From: Gnetum montanum
Lineage: Eukaryota; Streptophyta; Gnetopsida; Gnetales; Gnetaceae
Reading direction: 5' to 3'
DNA length: 64,000 bases
Assembly: GCA_015680685.1 (NCBI GenBank)
Contig: MNCI01011336.1
Coordinates: 327,028 to 391,027 of the forward strand
The notes under the pieces are model-generated. The model was not told where the DNA came from. It ran no database searches and saw nothing but the letters and a program-made list of their open reading frames with translations. The translations under genes were made by a program, and so were the position numbers. Positions 1-10,625 of this stretch are shown here, one piece after another. Numbering within the stretch: position 1 is the stretch's first letter; the number at the start of each line of letters is the position of its first letter.

Positions 1-1118
1 TTTTTAGGGAGTTTTATTGGAATGTGTTCATAATGATCAAATTAGTTTCATTTTGGAACATTTTCATGATCATTTGAATCTATTTTATGAATCCCCTAAG
101 TCGACTATGCAACATATACTTCGATATGGATATTACTGGCCTTCCATGTATCAAGACATTAGTTCAAAGATTCAAAAATGCTATAAATGTCAAACTCATG
201 GGCCCAAGATTAAAAGGGCTAGAGCCCCTTTAAAGCCAGTAGTTGCAGATAGACCATTTCAACAATGGGGTTTGGATTTTATTGGTACAATTACTCCTTC
301 AATAGTTATACACAAGTTTATTCTCACAGCTACTGATTATTTCACTAAATGGTCTGAAGTAAAGGCTCTAAGAGGAAGTTCGACATCAGACGTGATTAAG
401 TTTCTAGAAGACCACATTCTAAGTAGATTTGGTCTACCTGAAGTGTTAGTGTCAAACAATAGACCCACCTTCAAATCCAAATATTTTATCAGATGGGCAT
501 TAAAAAAAATCCATTTTCTTATTTTCCTCATCAAATTATTATCCTCAAGGAAATGGCCTAGCATAAGCCACCAATAAAAAGCTTATTGCTTATATCAAAA
601 AATCGATGGATGGGAATCCAGGAAATTGGATCAATTATCTACCATCTGCATTATGGTCAGATCGAATTAGATTTAAGAAAGCTATTGGGACATCACCATA
701 TAACTTAGTCTATGGTTTGCTGGCAAGAATTACAAACAAGATTATAAGCTTAGCTTCTGAATTTGTATAAAGATATAGTGAAAAGATTGATAAAGATAGA
801 AGTTTCATGACTTTACTTATTAAAAGAGAAGCTGAAGTAGAGAAAACGAGGGATAATTTGTTACGGAATACCTCTCAAGTTAAAAGGTGGTTTGATAGGA
901 AAGCTCTGAAAAGAACTTTCAAGATAAGAGACCTTATCCTATTATGGAATATGAAGAAATCAAATAACTTCAGCCCAACATGGATTGGTCCCTTTCAAGT
1001 TACAAAGCAATTGTCAGAGGATACTTACAAATTATCATCCTTGGATGGCATGGAATTGCAATTTCCTTATAATGTTTTGCATATAAAACATTATTTGGGA
1101 CAATTGCATACAACTTGA
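1..1118 (+). pseudogene. Ty3/gypsy integrase remnant (element E1)
   Basis: This is the 3' part of a gypsy pol gene; the element begins before the window. In order one reads the His/Cys zinc-binding region (about 50-210, ending KCYKC), the integrase core starting at GLDFIG, and the C-terminal tail with the GPF motif near 985 (WIGPFQV). No chromodomain follows. Integrase inserts the element cDNA into the host genome using a D-D-E triad. Here the first Asp is present, the second is Asn (codon AAC 455-457, in VSNN) and the codon where the Glu belongs is a TAA stop (564-566). There is also a frameshift near 510-540, an in-frame TAG at 5-7 and a stop before 780. The gene is therefore dead. The family assignment is firm; the lineage within gypsy is not determined. 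Confidence 0.88.
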
Positions 1119-1399
1119 AGATGTCATTACACAAAATATATGTATATAGTATTATGTAAATATTACTAGGAATATAGTATCAATTAATATGTTTAATTAT
1201 GCTTTATTTAAATTAGAACATAATTTTTCCTTCAAATGAGGCAAGTGGAAGCCTACAAGTGAAACAAGTGGAATTCTACAATTGCGACAAGTGGGGAAGG
1301 TGATTCATCCACCACATAGTGATGATTGTGACAAATGGTTTAAATGCCTAAAAAGAAGTAAGCTTGGTTGAAGACACTTGGGTGGGAGTTCAAATTTTT

Positions 1400-1440
1400 A
1401 GCACCTATAAAAAGAGGGTTAGATTGCTTAAGATTTCATC
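1400..1440 (+). promoter_or_regulatory. TATA box ahead of the extra ORF of E1
   Basis: TATAAAAA at 1406-1413 sits in CACCTATAAAAAGAGG, about 75 bp upstream of the ATG at 1483. It lies between the integrase stop and the PPT, outside the LTR, so it could start a separate short transcript. The stretch 1119-1399 upstream holds no coding signal that I can see. Confidence 0.45.
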
Positions 1441-1482
1441 ATCTTTCAATTCAAGTTTGGTAGTGAAGGTTAGAGAGAGCTA

Positions 1483-2172
1483 ATGGAGTTCGAGAGAGCA
1501 ATGAGAAATCCTTTTATTCCATATGTGATGGGATGTTGCCCTGAGCATGTATTGAAAGCTTATCTAAAGGCTAGATCTTGTGGAGCTCCAAAGGAGTGTC
1601 CTTTTATGGCTTGGTTGTCCGATGAATTTTCTTTTCTCACTAGAGGTTTGGATATAGAGTCCAATGTTTGGGGGTGATATCAAGATTTCTCCAAAGAAGA
1701 AGAAAAAGGAGAAGAGCAACCAACCTATGAGGAGTCATCATGGGGATGGGGAGAAGCTTTTGTCTCCCAAGAAGAAAATGAAGGACCTAATGGAGAAAAA
1801 CAGAAGAGCTCATCAGAAAAGGAAAATGAGAAAAGTGCTGAAGAGAAAGCTCCTGTAGATCAAGGTGAGAGCTCTACCAAGCCTGAAAGCAACAGGACCA
1901 CCTTCATCACATCAAAGATTTCCTATGAAACATTTATAAAAATGAGAATTCCCACTAGGGTAACCCTCACAATTCAATTTCCATCCCAAGAATAGTTCAT
2001 GAAGGATTTGATAATGCACAGTTTGATTTTTCTTAGGAATGAGGTTTTTGTCCCATCACACCTTATGTTAAATGGGAATTTTCCTCAAAAAATATTTCTT
2101 TTTGAATGTAAAAATTCAATGAAATTTTTAGGATATTTGAGTTTTCAAATGTGGTTGCACAAGTTTACTTAA
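1483..2172 (+). pseudogene. Extra ORF after pol in element E1, function unknown
   Basis: One frame runs from ATG 1483 to TAA 2170-2172 (229 codons plus stop). It is broken only by TGA at 1675-1677 and TAG at 1993-1995, both explainable as single C-to-T or G-to-A changes. It has three parts. The N-terminal ~64 residues contain GCCPEHVLKAYLKARSC. A very acidic Glu/Ser/Lys-rich linker of ~100 residues follows. The C-terminal ~85 residues are hydrophobic and basic (ISYETFIKMRIPTRVTLTIQF, then FLFECKNSMKFLGYLSFQMW). No signal peptide or clear membrane segment is visible. It stops 5 bp before the PPT, so it is the last gene of the element, in the env position. I do not recognise the family. A captured host gene or a lineage-specific retroelement gene are both possible. 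Confidence 0.5.
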
Positions 2173-2176
2173 GCTT

Positions 2177-2190
2177 TTAAAGGGGGCAGA
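2177..2190 (+). other. Polypurine tract of E1
   Basis: TTTTAAAGGGGGCAGA lies 2 bp before the LTR start TGTTGGCA. It is the expected plus-strand primer site for reverse transcription. Confidence 0.75.
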
Positions 2191-2589
2191 AATGTTGGCA
2201 CATTTAGCCATTTCATGGAACAGCAAAGGTGATAAAATATGAATAATCCATAGAAGATATTCAAATATATATATATATGATGGTTGTGCCCTATTGATAT
2301 TCTAATACTAGAGGTTTCATGTGGAAATTTGTTGAATAAAGATATAGTGTTTGCACTTTCAAATAATGATACCAAGGAAAGGAAAATTTATCATGCTCCT
2401 ATGTGAAGGGAAGGTTGAAAAAGTGTTGAGAAAAGCTTTATCAATTAAAAAGAGCCGACCCTGTTCATGAATGCATCAATGAGAAATTAAAATCAACCTT
2501 ATGGAAGTCACCATTGCAAGATTTGAATAATGTTTTTATGGTAAAGAATAGTTCCAGCCATTGTACACGTTAAAAAGAAATGAATGAAA

Positions 2590-3415
2590 TTGCTACAACC
2601 GACGGAAAAATAGTCCAGAAGAATGTCCGTTTTTTCACAAGGAATCACATTGGTAGTTTACGCAGGAAAGTGCTAAGGTTTATCGACTTGTAATGGCTTC
2701 TATTTTTGATGCAAAACCAACTATTCTCTTTGATCCCAAATCAGTGGCACCTCTACTGAGCGCGTTGTGACAAAACCTTGTAGGGACGTGGATTCAAAGG
2801 CAGTGGAAGAAGAACTCGCATGGACGTTGCTACTTTCAAGACAGAAACCGTTTCAATTTTAAAATTTTTTCCATAAAAATGCAACTGATCCGCCCACCTT
2901 CAACGACGTTCACTGTGTTCTACAATGCGCGCACTGTGTGAAGATTTTTCTAGCCATTGCAAGACCGTTCTTAACCTACCACACCAGACGTCGTTATTTA
3001 CTGATGCTCAGATCTATGATATGTTTTCCCTTGACTCTGCAATCAACGGTAGGAATTTAAAAGATGATCTACAGGAACACAAAAACGTAGGAAGCCCTAA
3101 GTGAATTTGGGGCTAAACAAAATAGTTCTAAGCAACCGGAACCCTATGTCCAAGGCCAGATGTTCAATACATCATTTTTTTCCAGATCTTTCTCCACCAG
3201 CAACCGAACATCACATAGCAATGATGTCGGATGTAGCGGCAGAGCCTTCTTCCGCGGTGGCAGTTGATAATGATTTTTGGCAAGGGCGGGATATTTCGAA
3301 AGTATTCGATGGCAGTTCCAGGCTTGGGGCCTTCACATTCAGGCCTGATGTTTTGGATTTAAATTTTTTTAGCCATTTTCATACGGGTGCAAGTGCACAT
3401 AAATTATTTTAGATT
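2590..3415 (+). pseudogene. CpG-rich gene-like block inside the E1 LTR
   Basis: By eye this stretch holds about thirty CpG in roughly 740 bp, against a handful in equal lengths of neighbouring element DNA. Open frames follow one another with small shifts: 2595-2690, 2693-2941 (one TGA at 2768), 2937-3101 and 3101-3412. They read like a frameshifted protein, for example MASIFDAKPTILFDPKSV, then CEDFSSHCKTVLNLPHQTSL, then DNDFWQGRDISKVFDGSSRL. I recognise no family. It could be a captured host gene fragment carried in U3, a CpG-rich regulatory block, or an independent insertion. Uniform base composition and the order of frames favour captured coding DNA, with low certainty. Confidence 0.35.
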
Positions 3416-3619
3416 AGGTACCATCAACATTTATACCAAGGTAGATATTATATTATCACCTTGTTCATAAAATCATTAAGGGATTCAATAATATTCTTAA
3501 AAATTTTAAACAAGTAAAAATGAAGTTCCACCTTTGAAGTTAATACTCCCTAACTTGTTGGACAAGTTACTTGGGAGAGAAGTTAGGTAAGATATTGTTG
3601 AATATCTAACCACCTTTGA

Positions 3620-3632
3620 ACCCTATAAAAAG
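3620..3632 (+). promoter_or_regulatory. TATA box of the E1 LTR
   Basis: TATAAAA at 3624-3630 in CCCTATAAAAAGGC is the probable LTR promoter. The R region should start about 30 bp downstream. Confidence 0.6.
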
Positions 3633-4918
3633 GCTTCAAGGGGAGGTCAAGAAAGGAGGAGGACTTTTGGAAAAGACACTTGATACGTCACACTTTTGGA
3701 GAAGACACTTTGGGAAGGCTACTAGCTAGCACTTGGGGTCTCATATCATCATCACTTTTGAGATCACACTTGGGGTTTTGGAAGATTTGTAAAGAAGATT
3801 GCTTGTAAGATGGCTTGCTAAAGGAAAGATTTCAACCTCTTTTTCATAGTTCTGTGAGTTATGCTTTTTATTTTTCATTTTGTTTAAATTGTTTAGCTAG
3901 TGGTTTAGATAGTATCATCCTTGGCAAGTAATTTTTGGATTTTTAGATCACTCTTATTGTTCTTGTTGCCTGATAGAAAATTTCTGTTAAAATTTTACCA
4001 TAGAAGCACTTGTGTTTAAAAGCATTAAGAGCATTTTAATAGTAAATTTTGTTATTGTGCAATGTATAGGAACTGCTATTGGGATTGTCGTAAGAGAGCC
4101 TCTGCTTGTAGTCATGCCGTTGAACAATTCAGTAGTCAAGAGGGTTCAGAAAATCTTTGGTATTTTGATGGGACCAGAATAGCTTCTTTTTATCTTTAAA
4201 GTGAATTTCCATGGTATTTCAATCAGAAATTGTCAAGTTTGTCGAAGGTTCTGTTGAATGCAATCATTGACATCTATTATCTAGTCAAAATGAAGTCTCG
4301 TACATGGTAGTTTACGTAGCAATTTTTGGTAGCATAGTAGGATTGTCTTGAAGAAATTGCTTATTTGAGCCTTGGAAGTTTGAAAAATTCGTAGATATTG
4401 AATTTTGGATAGCTTTATTGCGAAGTGTTTACTCATGTCATTTTACCTTGTTGAAATATTTGAGGTCTACACAAATCTGATTTCTTTTCTTTTCTGTCTA
4501 TTTCCATCGAATCTTGCTCTATTTGTAGTTTTCTTGTGGAATTATCTCTTTCTCTGGGGAAAATTAGTTGTAGATTTGCAGAGTTGTGCTCAAATGTATT
4601 TGCAAAATTTTATTTGTTACAAGTAGGTATTATAAGGACTGCGTAGACTAGGCAATTGAACAAAATAGGAACTCTCAACAACTCACAGTACTTGGCAAAG
4701 TTGGCTGAATCTCTTTAAAGTAAGTCATTTGTAGTTTACACACAACGCAATTGTTACGTTTCACACAACCGCACGCCACAACAACACACACACATACTCA
4801 CATTAACTACTGAGTTTATTTAGAGGTATCTGGGCCTTGGTGTTGCCAGAGACCAGCAGGCACCTAAATCCTATTCGAGGACACTCGTTGGCGGTCGCAT
4901 CCCAAATGATCGCCAACA

Positions 4919-5159
4919 ATTTTCTTTCTCTCTCTTTATCTACAAGTTGCAAAATAAAGGCTTGGATGTCATTTACGTACGAGTGTTCACCATAATGGTC
5001 ATGAACACTAATGTTGTAATATGCTTATTGATCCATACACTGGGCACGTTGAGTTTGTCATCCCATTCCACTGTCAGTTGTCAATTAGTCAATAATCTCA
5101 TACCTTCCCAATATTTTGTAAAGAACTCGAGGATGAGTTTTCATTTAGTTGTGGGGGTA
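4919..5159 (+). other. Internal 3' end and PPT of A-family element A1
   Basis: The stretch ends GAGTTTTCATTTAGTTGTGGGGGTA, shared (with few changes) with the sequence just before the 3' LTR of the full-length element at 24690-24716. The PPT is GTGGGGGTA at about 5150-5159. Only the last ~240 bp of A1's internal region remains here because E1 is inserted at 4918/4919. No coding remnant is visible. Confidence 0.65.
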
Positions 5160-6154
5160 TGATGAGAGTAGTTACTCTAGTGGTTACTCTAGAAGTTATT
5201 CTAATTATTAGAGCAGTTACTCTAGCAATTTATTCTAATTACTAGAGTAGTTACTCTAGCAGTTTATTCTAATTATTAGAAGTGTTACTATAACGATTTA
5301 TTCTAATTATTAGAGTGATTACTCTAGTAGTTACTTTAGCAATTATTCTAATTATTAGAGCAGTTGCTCTAATTATTACAGTAGTTTCTCCCAAGTCTAT
5401 AAATATAGTGCCTAGGCACATAATTGGGAGGAAGTCTTTTAGCAGTCAAGTAGTAAAACTCTTGTTGTCTGTTTGAAAGTTAGAGTATTTTCCATGTGCT
5501 CGTAGCAAGAGGTCTAAGTGTTGATAGATCTTTATTCAAGCATTATGTACCTAAGGACACCTTGTGTACGACAAGAAAGACGAGCTCTTTAATTCATCCT
5601 TGTAGCACTTGAGATTTTTTTTACACATTTCTTTAATTTTATTTTCTTATGCATTTATTTTATTTTATGCACTTTACATTTATGTTATTAGCGTAGCAAT
5701 TCATTTTGGTCAATTAAGAAAATCATTAAATTACACAAGCATGACCACTTCGAGCATGTGTGTAATGCTTGGTAACCCAGTAACAATTAGGGTTTGGTAA
5801 TCCTAGTAGTGTTGCACTAGTTCAGGATGTGTATGGAAAGTGGGAATGGATGCTGGTGTTAGGATTAGTTAGAACATAGTTAACGAGTAGTTAAGTTAAA
5901 TTAGTCACTTAGTTACCTCTCTCCTTCCCTACTAGCGCAGGACATAAATACAAAGAAGCTATAAAAATCATATGCCTCAAGCTTACTTAACCATACAATC
6001 GTGACATATAGGTAAGCTTGGGAAGACAACGATCAACCAACTTGTCCTTGTTCCAAAAGGGTGCATAAGAACTTAGTCCTTGGAATTTGATCAGATCATG
6101 CATGAAATGCTCGTATTCATATGGTTGAGTGTAGGGGTACCTCACCCCTCATCA
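5160..6154 (+). repeat. 3' LTR of A1 (Athila-like family A)
   Basis: The LTR starts TGATGAG after the PPT and ends CTCATCA at 6154. TATAAATA lies at 5398-5405. From about 5440 to the end it aligns by eye with the LTRs of A2 (13180-14089, 24717-25589) and A4 (reverse strand), including GTTTGGTAATCCTAGTAGT, CTAGGATTAGTTA and CATATGGTTG(A/G)G(T/C). Its U3 differs: it carries a 34-bp tandem repeat instead of the GTTGATG-type repeats of A2 and A4. The right flank is copia DNA. Confidence 0.8.
5165..5385 (+). repeat. 34-bp tandem repeat in U3 of the A1 LTR
   Basis: TTATTCTAATTA recurs at 5196, 5230, 5264, 5298 and 5343 (spacings 34, 34, 34, 45). Each unit also contains AGAGTAGTTACTCTAG, itself a small palindrome (AGAGTA...TACTCT). 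Copies differ by a few bases. Confidence 0.8.
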
Positions 6155-6652
6155 ATCCTCTATAAGTTCATAATTTGTGGCTATGAAGATGAGATCATCT
6201 ACATAGAGAGTGATTATTATGAAGTCCTTGTTATCATGTTTCTAGTATTGTGTTAGTTTAAACATGTAAGATGGGTATCAGTTTTTAGAAGATAGTCATT
6301 GATTCTATAGAACTAAGCTCTTTGAGCTTGTTTTAGGCCATACATGGCTTTCTTTAATTTGTAGACTTTTTCTTCCTCACCTTTAATGGTGTATGTTTTT
6401 TGTTAATAAACATATACTTTTTCATTGATATTACCATTTAGGAAAGTTGAGTTTACATCCATCTAATGTAATTTGAGTTTGTGAAGAGCAAAAATTGAAA
6501 GAATGAGTTTGATAGTTTTGAATCTTGCTAGAGAGAAAATCTCTTCATAGTATATGTACTTATTTTGTTTGAATCCCCTTGAAACTACTCTTACTTTATG
6601 TTTTGTGAATTCTCTTAGTTTATTAAATTTGACTTGTACAATCATTTATAAT
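6155..6652 (-). pseudogene. Ty1/copia reverse transcriptase fragment, second copy
   Basis: Read on the minus strand this gives RVVSRGFKQNK, EEIFSLARFKTIKLIL, MDVNSTFLNGNINEKVYV, KVYKLKKAMYGLKQAQRA and, near the left end, LYVDDLIFIATNYE with the catalytic YVDD. These are the ordered landmarks of copia RT. Stops and a shift interrupt it. It ends at the A1 LTR (6154/6155), so RNase H and the 3' LTR are missing here. It repeats a segment already present in the adjacent fragment, so it comes from a second copia copy. Confidence 0.75.
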
Positions 6653-6659
6653 TAATTAT

Positions 6660-7110
6660 CTTTTTTCCCTTTGCTCTATCCACTGATTCTCATATTTTTT
6701 AAAGCTATATAAAGCTTTGTGTAGCTAATATACATGATTTGGCTTTTCAAGGTCAATGAATCCATTCGGTTGTTCTATATACACTATCTCTTTTATTTCT
6801 TCATTTAGAAATGCTAACTTCATATCCATTTGATAGAGCTTAAGCCCTTGATAAGTTGCAAAATCTAACAACATTCTAATTGATTCCAATCTTACAACTA
6901 GAACAAATGTGTCATAATAATCAAGCCCTTCTATCTATGCAAAGCCTTTTAATACTAATATTAGCTTATTTTGGGTTACTTCATCATGCTCATTCAACTT
7001 GTTTGTAAAGATCCACTTCATTCTAATGACATTAGCTCCCTTGAATCATGGCACAAGCTCCCAAGTATTGTTCTTGAAAATATGCTTCATCTCTTCATTC
7101 ATGACATTCT
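6660..7110 (-). pseudogene. Ty1/copia reverse transcriptase fragment, first copy
   Basis: The minus strand reads GLDYYDTFVLVVRLESIRML, then YQMDMKLAFLNEE, then IVYIEQPNGFIDLEKPNHVY and LHKALYSFKKYENQW, the N-terminal half of copia RT. It follows the integrase of the same element after a decayed spacer (7111-7325). The fragment stops near 6660, before YVDD, where the second RT fragment begins with residues that should lie upstream. Confidence 0.7.
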
Positions 7111-7325
7111 TCTAGTCCTCACTTCCAAGAGCTTCCCTAAGTGTGAAAAGAATGGAGAAAGTAAGACAACATACTAATAAGTCATGATCCATTGTTTTAG
7201 CTCTATTACTTCTTGTCCTCTATCTAAGAGGTGTTAAAAGAAAACCTACCATGGATCTTAACCTCTGTATCCTTCTCTTAGACCATCATTAGGTGTAGCC
7301 TCTTGTTCTATTTCTATCTCATCCA

Positions 7326-8104
7326 TTAAGAATGGCTATTCTTTATCAATTCCTTTTCTTGTTCAAATTCCAAAATGCCATCATCATTTTCTTCTTTATC
7401 TCCATTCATAACTTCCTCAACCACATTATTAGCATATTTAGATAATTCATTAATATTAACTTGAGGTGTTTCAACAATCTTTAATGTTTTTATGTTTGAG
7501 CAATGATAAGCTTTTAAGTAGCTAGGATATCCAATAAATAGTTCCTCTTTACAATGGCTATTAACCATGTGGACTTTATCTTGATTCTTAATATAACACT
7601 TAATAGCAAAAATTTTGAAATATTGAACATTAGAAAGTTTATCATACCACATTTGATAAGGAGCCTTACCAGTATTAGCTCTTGCCAAACATTTGTTGAT
7701 GATATAGATAGTTTTTCTAGTCTCCTCATTCCATAAATACTTTGGTACATCCTTCTGATTCATCATTGGTTAGATCATTTCTAGTATAGTTCTATTTTTA
7801 CATTCTATGACACCTTTTTTCTCAGGTTTTCTAGTTGATGAGAGTTGTCTCTTGATATGTGAATCCCTGCATAGCTCATAAAATGCATTTGAGATAAAAT
7901 CACCTTCACTATTAGTCCTAATATATTTGATTTTAAGCCATGTTCAATTTCAATCATACTTTGAAATACATGAAAACACTTAAATACATTAGATTTTTTT
8001 TGAGTACATGTTATCCATGACATCCTAATATAATAATCAATAATAAGAATGAAATATTTCCTGCAATCAAAACTAGCTATATTGAAAGGGCCACAAACAT
8101 GCAT
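7326..8104 (-). pseudogene. Ty1/copia integrase
   Basis: Two frames cover it. 8104-7805 gives the core (HVCGPFNIASFDCRKYFI, IIDYYIRMSW), and 7766-7326 gives the C-terminal part (YLWNEETRKTIYIINKCL, APYQMWYDKLSNVQYFKIFA, FIGYPSYLKAYHC). Gene order on the minus strand is gag-protease-integrase-RT, diagnostic of copia. The central catalytic block carrying the second Asp and the Glu is scrambled between the frames, so the enzyme is inactive. Neighbours are protease (upstream) and RT (downstream) of the same element. Confidence 0.8.
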
Positions 8105-8329
8105 ATGTTGTCATTCATGTTTATCTTTGTAATGAAAGTTCACTAGCTTGAAGGTAGCTGTAGTCTACTTATGATGTTAACATGTAGAACATACCTCTTC
8201 TAGATGAATTACCTGAGGCATGCCTTTTATGCTTTAAACCTTGATCAGAGATTTTATGTTTCATGAGCTTAAGTGTCCTAGCCTTTTGTTCCATAACCTG
8301 CTACTACTTATCTTAGAAATAAGTATTAG

Positions 8330-8705
8330 ACATTGAGGCTACTCATTTACAGAATATAAATTATTTCTTGCTCAAGTAACATAGGCTTTAAATTCCTTTT
8401 CTTTATTCTATAATATACATTTATCATTTGTAAAATAGATATCATAACCTTCTCTCAAAAACTATTCTAAGCTTAACAAGTTATAATGTAAACCATCAAT
8501 AAAATAAACATTCTAAACTTTAGGAAAATTATCATGAATTTTAACTAAGCCAATACCTCTTACCATAGCTTCAGCTTTTTCACTGAAGCTAACTTTTCCT
8601 TTGTTAAAGGATTTTAGTGTGATAAATTTTGTTCTATCATTGATCATATGCTGAGAGCAACCACTATCAAGAAATCACGTCTTTGGAATACAAGAGCTCT
8701 TTAAG
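8330..8705 (-). pseudogene. Ty1/copia protease
   Basis: The minus strand reads FLDSGCSQHMINDRTKF, with the aspartic protease active site D-S-G, then VRGIGLVKI and NVYFIDGLHYNLLS, the usual copia landmarks that precede the GAG-pre-integrase region. The frame contains several stops at former Gln or Trp codons. The GAG-pre-integrase segment (8110-8330) is recognisable only by position. Confidence 0.7.
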
Positions 8706-10400
8706 GCTAATTACACAAGAAGAAATCTTCTATTGATTGGTCTCCAAACTTCTCATCTTGTTTTATTATTTCCTGAAAAGTGCTTGGTAGCATGGAAATA
8801 TTGCATAGATCCATAACAAGAAAAATTATTGGTTCTATAATCTCTTACTTTATTCCCTAGCTCTACACAATTAAAAAAATATGCTTGAAAGAAATTAGTT
8901 GTTGTTCTTGGACCATACTTGATGATTAGAATTCTTGTAGTAGTAAGAACTCCTCTACCTATTTTTGAGCTAACAATTTGTGACTATGGAGGCTTTGTTT
9001 GGACTTCTATCTTTTGGTTTGACACTTTTATTGAAGATGACCTTTTGAAGATTTAGGCTCATAGCCAAGCCTCCTCTTGTCATCATTTGACTATCCATTG
9101 TTGATGATATTCTTGAGCTATTTTGAACCATGAGTAAACCTACTAAATAAATTAGATGTAACTTGATTAGCCTTACCTTTCATTTACTTCTTTAGCCACA
9201 ACACCTCCTCTTTCACTTTTAAGTTCTCTTGTTTAGTTGATTCAAGATTCATCTTATAGATCTTGACTTCTTACTCTCTTTCTTTTAAAATGTTATTTTA
9301 ATTTTCATTAAATTTGACCACTATTTTTAATTTCTTCATTAACCCTTATAGATCAATGTCCTTACTTTCTCCATATTCAATTTTAGCTATGTCTAATGAT
9401 TTTGGTCCATCTTTATATTCACTTGAACCCGCAATCTTAGTAGTACTAGAAGTTCTTTTCTCATTTGGATTAGTATACATAAAGCTTTTAAAATTATCAT
9501 CTAAATCAAAATATTCAATCATGGCTAGAAAAGAAAATAAGTCTTACGTAACAGTATCATTAGCTATTATATTAGTATAAGCAAAATGGACAAAATAATT
9601 TTCCTCAACATTCTTAGTTTTTGTACTAGTTTCTAAGTTCTCTAATTGATTTTCTATTTTAGCTATTTGAGATTTTAATTTGCCAAACTTGTAACAAGTA
9701 TTATTTTGCTTGAGTTTGGTCATCTAATTATTTTTTGATTTTCTTCATCTTTCTTCTTCTTGAGACATTCAACAATGATATGACCTATCTCATTACAATA
9801 ATAACAAGAAAATGATTTTGTTAGCTTCTTACATGCCTTCATATTTTGGAGTATTCTAAGATTTCCACCAAGATTAGCAATCTCCTTATTAGAATTTGAA
9901 TATGATGTTGATGATTCCTCCTTATGTTCATTTCTTTTAGCTTCAACTCTGAAGGCAATTTGCTTCTTTTTGCTAGAACAACTAGTTCCTTCTTTTTTGA
10001 TTTTGAAGGCTAAAAGAATACTGTAGATCTTAGCTACTATCAATCTAGAGAGATCTTTTACCACTTTTATAGATGAAACCTTTTCTTTGAATATAGTAGG
10101 TAAAATAGAAAACATTTTCTAGAAAATTATATTATCAGACTATGCTTCCCCAAGCATAGTCATTTCACTAACATTCTCATTTACTTAGCTAAAGAAATTA
10201 CTAATACTTTTATTTTCTTCCATTTTCAGAGCATTAAAATGTGCTCTCAAATTTACCAGCTTAGACTTCTTTACTTTAACATTTCCTTCATAAATAGCTT
10301 GAAGATTCTTCCACATTTCTTTGGTTGATTGAATATCCATAATCTTCATACAAACTGCTCTATCCAAGCCACAGACTAGTGCATTCATAGCTCAAGGATC
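8706..10400 (-). pseudogene. Ty1/copia gag, SIRE-like
   Basis: Gag forms the capsid and packages element RNA. On the minus strand the N-terminal capsid region is at 10388-10185 (SKLVNLRAHFNALKMEENKS). A zinc knuckle CYYCNEIGHIIVEC (C-x2-C-x4-H-x4-C) is near 9770-9815. A long Lys/Glu-rich linker follows, then SNDDKRRLGYEP near 9050, a motif typical of the long SIRE-type gag-pol linker. Many stops interrupt it. The 27.9-29.8 kb remnant has a similar gag. Confidence 0.75.
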
Positions 10401-10603
10401 ATGTATAACATTATTGGTTCCTTTGCTAATTGCCTTTCAAACATCATCACCATGAGCTAGAATATATGTCTTCATCTTGAACTTCCATAGAGGGTAATCT
10501 AAGCCATCAAACCACAGAACTTTGTTAGATGATAAGCCTTAATTTTGTGCTATGTATAGGATAATTAAAAAGTACAACATATATGGTTAAGTTGAGAGGT
10601 GTT

Positions 10604-10624
10604 GACCAAGCTTTGATAGCAATT
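10604..10624 (-). other. Copia primer-binding site
   Basis: The minus strand reads TTGCTATCAAAGCTTGG, close to the initiator-Met PBS TGGTATCAGAGC. It lies between the gag start and a sequence matching the copia LTR end (CTTATTCACCCCACCTCTTAGTG, minus strand 10640-10665), which fixes the 5' end of this copia internal region. Confidence 0.55.
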
Positions 10625-10625
10625 T

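Larger units (their letters stand above)
2193..4918 (+). repeat. 3' LTR of E1, 2.7 kb
   Basis: The LTR starts TGTTGGC directly after the PPT and ends GCCAACA at 4912-4918, a perfect 7-bp terminal inverted repeat. A TATA box (TATAAAA, 3624-3630) marks U3/R. U5 runs from about 3660 to the end. The LTR is unusually long because U3 contains a CpG-rich, gene-like block (2590-3415). The right flank is the internal end of an A-family element, so E1 inserted into A1. The matching 5' LTR is outside the window, so the duplication cannot be checked. Confidence 0.75.

Noticed and set aside
1119-2192. Reading 1119-2190 as the start of the 3' LTR because of the TATA box at 1406
   Set aside because: The PPT at 2177-2190 and the TGTTGGC/GCCAACA ends place the LTR at 2193-4918; the TATA box is internal.
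2880-2945. Possible TIFY (JAZ) domain, from TFTVFYNARTV
   Set aside because: Resemblance to TIF(F/Y)xG is limited to a few residues, the key Gly is missing and no Jas motif follows; too weak to name a family.
5609-5800. Open frame in the A1 LTR
   Set aside because: It lies in R-U5, and equivalent LTRs of A2 and A4 do not keep it open.
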